Origin: Chryseobacterium sp. SNU WT5
Lineage (GTDB): Bacteria > Bacteroidota > Bacteroidia > Flavobacteriales > Weeksellaceae
DNA length: 64,000 bases
Assembly: GCF_007362475.1 (NCBI RefSeq)
Contig: NZ_CP041687.1
Span: 1,922,001-1,986,000, forward strand
Direction: 5' to 3'
Part shown: positions 61,672 to 64,000 of the stretch, in pieces
How positions within the stretch are numbered: the stretch's first letter is position 1
Layout of the letters: each line of letters starts with the position of its first letter
Notes under the pieces: generated by a model
What the model was told of the DNA's origin: nothing
What the model saw: the letters and a program-made list of their open reading frames with translations, nothing else
Databases searched by the model: none
Program-made: the position numbers and the translations under genes

Positions 61672-62931
61672 TTAGAATAGAGATAACTGTTCCGAGAAAG
61701 GATTCTGAAATTTCGATTTCATTCCCTGCAGGATGATTTTTCTAAAATTGAAATCGTCAATGTATTTATTAAAAATATTTTGCGAGTCAAATTCTACGAA
61801 ATATTTAGCGCGGTTCGTTGCCACACCCATTTTTTTAAGATGCTCCAAATTGAGTTTTTGAAATTTTCGGGCATGTAAAATTTTATTCACAGACTTGCCG
61901 CCAATTCCCGGAATTCTATAAATCATTTCCTTGGTAGCGGTATTTATATTCACCGGAAACTGTTCGCGATGTCGTAATGCCCACGCGAGTTTCGGATCGA
62001 CTTCCAAATCGAGAAAAGGATTGCTTTTTTCCAAAATCTCATCTGCTTTGAAGCCATAAAACCGCATGAGCCAGTCGGCCTGATAAAGACGGTTTTCACG
62101 CAGCATCGGCACTTGGGAGTCGATGGATGGCAGGCGTTTATCTTCCAGCATCGGTACATAGCCGGAGTAATATACTCGCTTGAGATTGAAGTTTTTATAA
62201 AAATGATCTGCGACTTTTATTATTTTAAGATCGGTTTCATCCGTGGCACCTACGATCATCTGTGTAGACTGGCCGGCTGGAGCAAATTTGGGCGTGCTCT
62301 TAAAAATTTTCTTTTCCTCTTTGTACAGGATCAGTTCATTTTTAATAAAACCCATGGGTTTGATCATCTGATCGTGCGATTTTTCAGGTGCTAATAATTT
62401 CAATCCAGCGGTGGTCGGGATTTCTAAATTGATGGACAGTCGGTCCGCGTACAGACCTGCTTCTTTCATCAGTTCATCACTGGCACCGGGAATGGATTTT
62501 AAATGGATATACCCATTAAACTTGTGCTCGTTACGTAATTTCTTGGCCACACGCACCAAGCGTTCCATGGTGGTATCGGCATCTTTAAATATGCCGGAAC
62601 TTAGAAACAGACCTTCAATATAGTTTCGGCGGTAGAAATTAATGGTCAGATCGACGACTTCCTCTACCGTAAAAGCGGCACGCTTAATATCATTGGATTT
62701 TCTGGAAACGCAGTAGGCGCAGTCAAAAATACAGTGATTGGTAAGTAAAATTTTTAATAAAGAAACGCATCTGCCGTCCTCGGTGTAGGAGTGGCAAATT
62801 CCCGACGCGTGGCTGTTACCCAATCCGCCTTTGCTGTTTTTCCTGTTGCCACCGCTTGATGAGCAGGATACGTCGTATTTCGCCGCGTCTGCCAGGATCT
62901 CTAATTTCTCTTGAAGACGGGGAAAATTCAT
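61672..62931 (-). CDS. Putative DNA modification/repair radical SAM protein (TIGR03916 type)
   Basis: 419 residues. N-terminal Cys pair region (KYDVSCSSSGGNRKNSKGG, SGICHSYTEDGRCVSLLKIL), then the radical-SAM cluster motif CIFDCAYC (about residue 72-79, CxxxCxxC), SSGIFKDADTTMERLV, and a C-terminal helix-hairpin-helix (VNINTATKEMIYRIPGIGGKSVNKIL, about 323-348) that would contact DNA. Cleaves SAM to start radical chemistry on an unknown substrate. First gene of the minus-strand pair with the 60907 gene; promoter at 62952-62982. Sampled lines of this pair are richer in G+C (about 38-53%) than typical intergenic sequence of the window. Confidence 0.9.
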   Translation of the reverse strand: MNFPRLQEKLEILADAAKYDVSCSSSGGNRKNSKGGLGNSHASGICHSYTEDGRCVSLLKILLTNHCIFDCAYCVSRKSNDIKRAAFTVEEVVDLTINFYRRNYIEGLFLSSGIFKDADTTMERLVRVAKKLRNEHKFNGYIHLKSIPGASDELMKEAGLYADRLSINLEIPTTAGLKLLAPEKSHDQMIKPMGFIKNELILYKEEKKIFKSTPKFAPAGQSTQMIVGATDETDLKIIKVADHFYKNFNLKRVYYSGYVPMLEDKRLPSIDSQVPMLRENRLYQADWLMRFYGFKADEILEKSNPFLDLEVDPKLAWALRHREQFPVNINTATKEMIYRIPGIGGKSVNKILHARKFQKLNLEHLKKMGVATNRAKYFVEFDSQNIFNKYIDDFNFRKIILQGMKSKFQNPFSEQLSLF

Positions 62932-62951
62932 ATTTTAGTATTTTGGGATAA

Positions 62952-62982
62952 CAAATTTACAACCTAAAAAACCGTCTGGCAA
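62952..62982 (-). promoter_or_regulatory. Promoter of the radical-SAM pair
   Basis: On the minus strand TTG (62982-62980), 20 bases, TAAATTTG (62959-62952). Leader of about 17 bases to the ATG at 62931. Confidence 0.6.
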
Positions 62983-63214
62983 TATATTAGTAAACTTTAA
63001 CGTTAAGTCTAAATCATTGTCTGGCAGTAACTTGTCTGTTTTCGATTTAACATAATTTTCAGAAGTCTGACGTGATGCTTTATGGGGTCAATTTAATATT
63101 TGCCCGAAGGAGTTCGTTTCTTTGTTGGTGACTGGTTAAAAATTTCTTCCCGTGCATATTTGAGTGGTGTTTGGGAAGTTTAGGGTTCATTTTCAGTGAC
63201 ATAGTGGGTAATAA

Positions 63215-63246
63215 TTTGCCGGAATCAAATAGAAAACGTATCTTTG
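63215..63246 (+). promoter_or_regulatory. Promoter of rpoB
   Basis: TTTG (63215-63218), 20 bases, TATCTTTG (63239-63246) followed by CACTC. Leader of about 317 bases to rpoB. Confidence 0.75.
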
Positions 63247-63519
63247 CACTCAATTTTGGCGCAAATAATTGTTTACTTGACTTTAAAATATTGATTACCA
63301 ACTCTTTCATTTTGTGAAAGGGGGTTTCTTGTTTTAAAAACATATCATCATTTAATATCCGCCAGAATTGCAGTGAAAATATTTTGCACTACGTCGTGAA
63401 AAGATATACCGATGTTGCAGTTAGAAAGAGCCAGGTAAAAAGAGCCTAGAGCCAAGACTTCTCCTGATTGCGCCAAAAATCAACCGTCTGAACTCTGATT
63501 CTTTTCTAGTTTCTTTCTG

Positions 63520-63544
63520 ATATTTTGAAAACAAAATATTTTTT
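63520..63544 (+). terminator. Attenuator-like hairpin before rpoB
   Basis: Perfect arms ATATTTTG (63520-63527) and CAAAATAT (63532-63539), loop AAAA, then T5-T6, ending 23 bases before the rpoB ATG. Only one G-C pair, so weak as a terminator. Confidence 0.4.
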
Positions 63545-63567
63545 AACCCTCATTCTTTAATTTTTTT

Positions 63568-64000
63568 ATGAGTAAATCTAAAGCAGTCGCTAAAACTCAG
63601 GCTAATGAAAGAATCAATTTTTCCGAAGCAAAAGGAAAAGTTGTGACTCCTGACTTTTTGGACATTCAGATCCAATCTTTCAAAGAATTTTTCCAGTTGG
63701 ATACCCTTCCGGAGCAGAGACTAAACGAATCTTTGTACAAAACCTTTGAAGAGAATTTCCCAATTACCGATTCTAGAAATAATTTCGTTTTAGAATTTCT
63801 GGATTACTTGGTAGATTCGCCACGATACTCGAGAGACGAGTGTGTAGAAAGAGGTTTAACCTATTCGGTTCCTCTTAAGGCTAGACTTAAATTGTATTGT
63901 ACTGACCCGGAACATGAAGATTTCCAAACGGTGGTACAGGACGTTTATTTAGGTCCGGTTCCTTATATGACGCCATCTGGATCATTTATTATTAATGGTG
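63568..64000 (+). CDS. rpoB: RNA polymerase beta subunit (5' part only)
   Basis: 144 codons, running off the right edge. [54 protein letters not shown] and [19 protein letters not shown] are the normal N-terminal blocks of RpoB. Start ATG 63568 gives [18 protein letters not shown]. It has its own promoter and leader and is separated from rplL by 8.8 kb, where most bacteria have them adjacent. Confidence 0.97.
   Translation, partial: MSKSKAVAKTQANERINFSEAKGKVVTPDFLDIQIQSFKEFFQLDTLPEQRLNESLYKTFEENFPITDSRNNFVLEFLDYLVDSPRYSRDECVERGLTYSVPLKARLKLYCTDPEHEDFQTVVQDVYLGPVPYMTPSGSFIING

Larger units (their letters stand above)
62932..63567. other. Radical-SAM / rpoB intergenic region
   Basis: 636 bases. 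It has the minus-strand promoter of the radical-SAM pair (62952-62982), a palindrome TTAACGTTAA (62997-63006), two direct copies of GTCTGGCA (62974-62981 and 63019-63026), the rpoB promoter (63215-63246), an rpoB leader with three AGAGCC words (63426-63453), and a hairpin with T-run just before rpoB (63520-63544). An 87-codon minus-strand frame at 63080-63343 crosses the rpoB promoter and has no coding signs. Confidence 0.65.

Noticed and set aside
63080..63343. 87-codon minus-strand ORF in the gap before rpoB
   Set aside because: It runs across the rpoB promoter and leader, has no recognisable domain or signal, and its composition is that of translated AT-rich intergenic DNA.

Overview
The window comes from a bacterium of the Flavobacteriia, most likely the Chryseobacterium/Kaistella group of the Weeksellaceae. 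The evidence is AT-rich DNA, promoters of the Bacteroidota type (TTG or TTTG, about 20 bases, then TAnnTTTG), almost no Shine-Dalgarno sequences, the type IX secretion translocon protein SprA, an OmpA/P60-type porin with thrombospondin type 3 repeats, and a TonB-dependent receptor.

Layout. 1-17.9 kb is mixed housekeeping: the 5' part of tamB, aroQ, a K+/H+ antiporter with a Kef-type flavoprotein, an acyltransferase-like protein, recJ, two exported ferritin-like proteins, a YbiT-like ABC-F ATPase, smpB, the OmpA/P60 porin, yebC, an LpxH-like phosphoesterase coupled to a glycosyltransferase, a CocE-type hydrolase and an AlkB dioxygenase. 18-29 kb holds a BON lipoprotein with a leaderless BON-SH3b partner, a dicarboxylate symporter, a TonB receptor, mrp, a NifU-domain protein, a BadF-type kinase, maeB and ruvA. 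29-37 kb is sprA and folE. 37-47 kb has cysS, a two-CBM malQ, a Tyr-rich secreted protein with GFR repeats, a CpxP/Spy-like small protein, ferritin and an AddA-like helicase-nuclease.

From 47.4 kb the window is translation and transcription core: rpsU, xerC, raiA, tRNA-Thr/Tyr/Gly/Thr, tuf, tRNA-Trp, secE, nusG, rplK, rplA, rplJ, rplL. The tRNA-tuf order is the same as thrU-tyrU-glyT-thrT-tufB of E. coli. rpoB, normally next to rplL, begins only at 63,568. Between them lie 8.8 kb with a 1279-residue adhesin-like protein, two 181-residue paralogues built from a repeated surface module, a small secreted protein with a module remnant, and, on the other strand, a radical-SAM pair of the putative DNA modification/repair type (TIGR03916/TIGR03915). 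The block has its own promoters and terminators, and rpoB has its own promoter and a 0.3 kb leader.

The points I consider most worth following are the candidate alternative Shine-Dalgarno (TGAGA) placed 8 bases before rpsU and apparently nowhere else, the split rplL/rpoB cluster with its duplicated module cassette, the one-sided ATP sites of the YbiT-like ABC-F protein, and the BON-SH3b protein that looks like a cytoplasmic Kbp analogue. I saw no insertion sequence, prophage, CRISPR array or rRNA gene. All assignments are by reading motifs; no database search was run.
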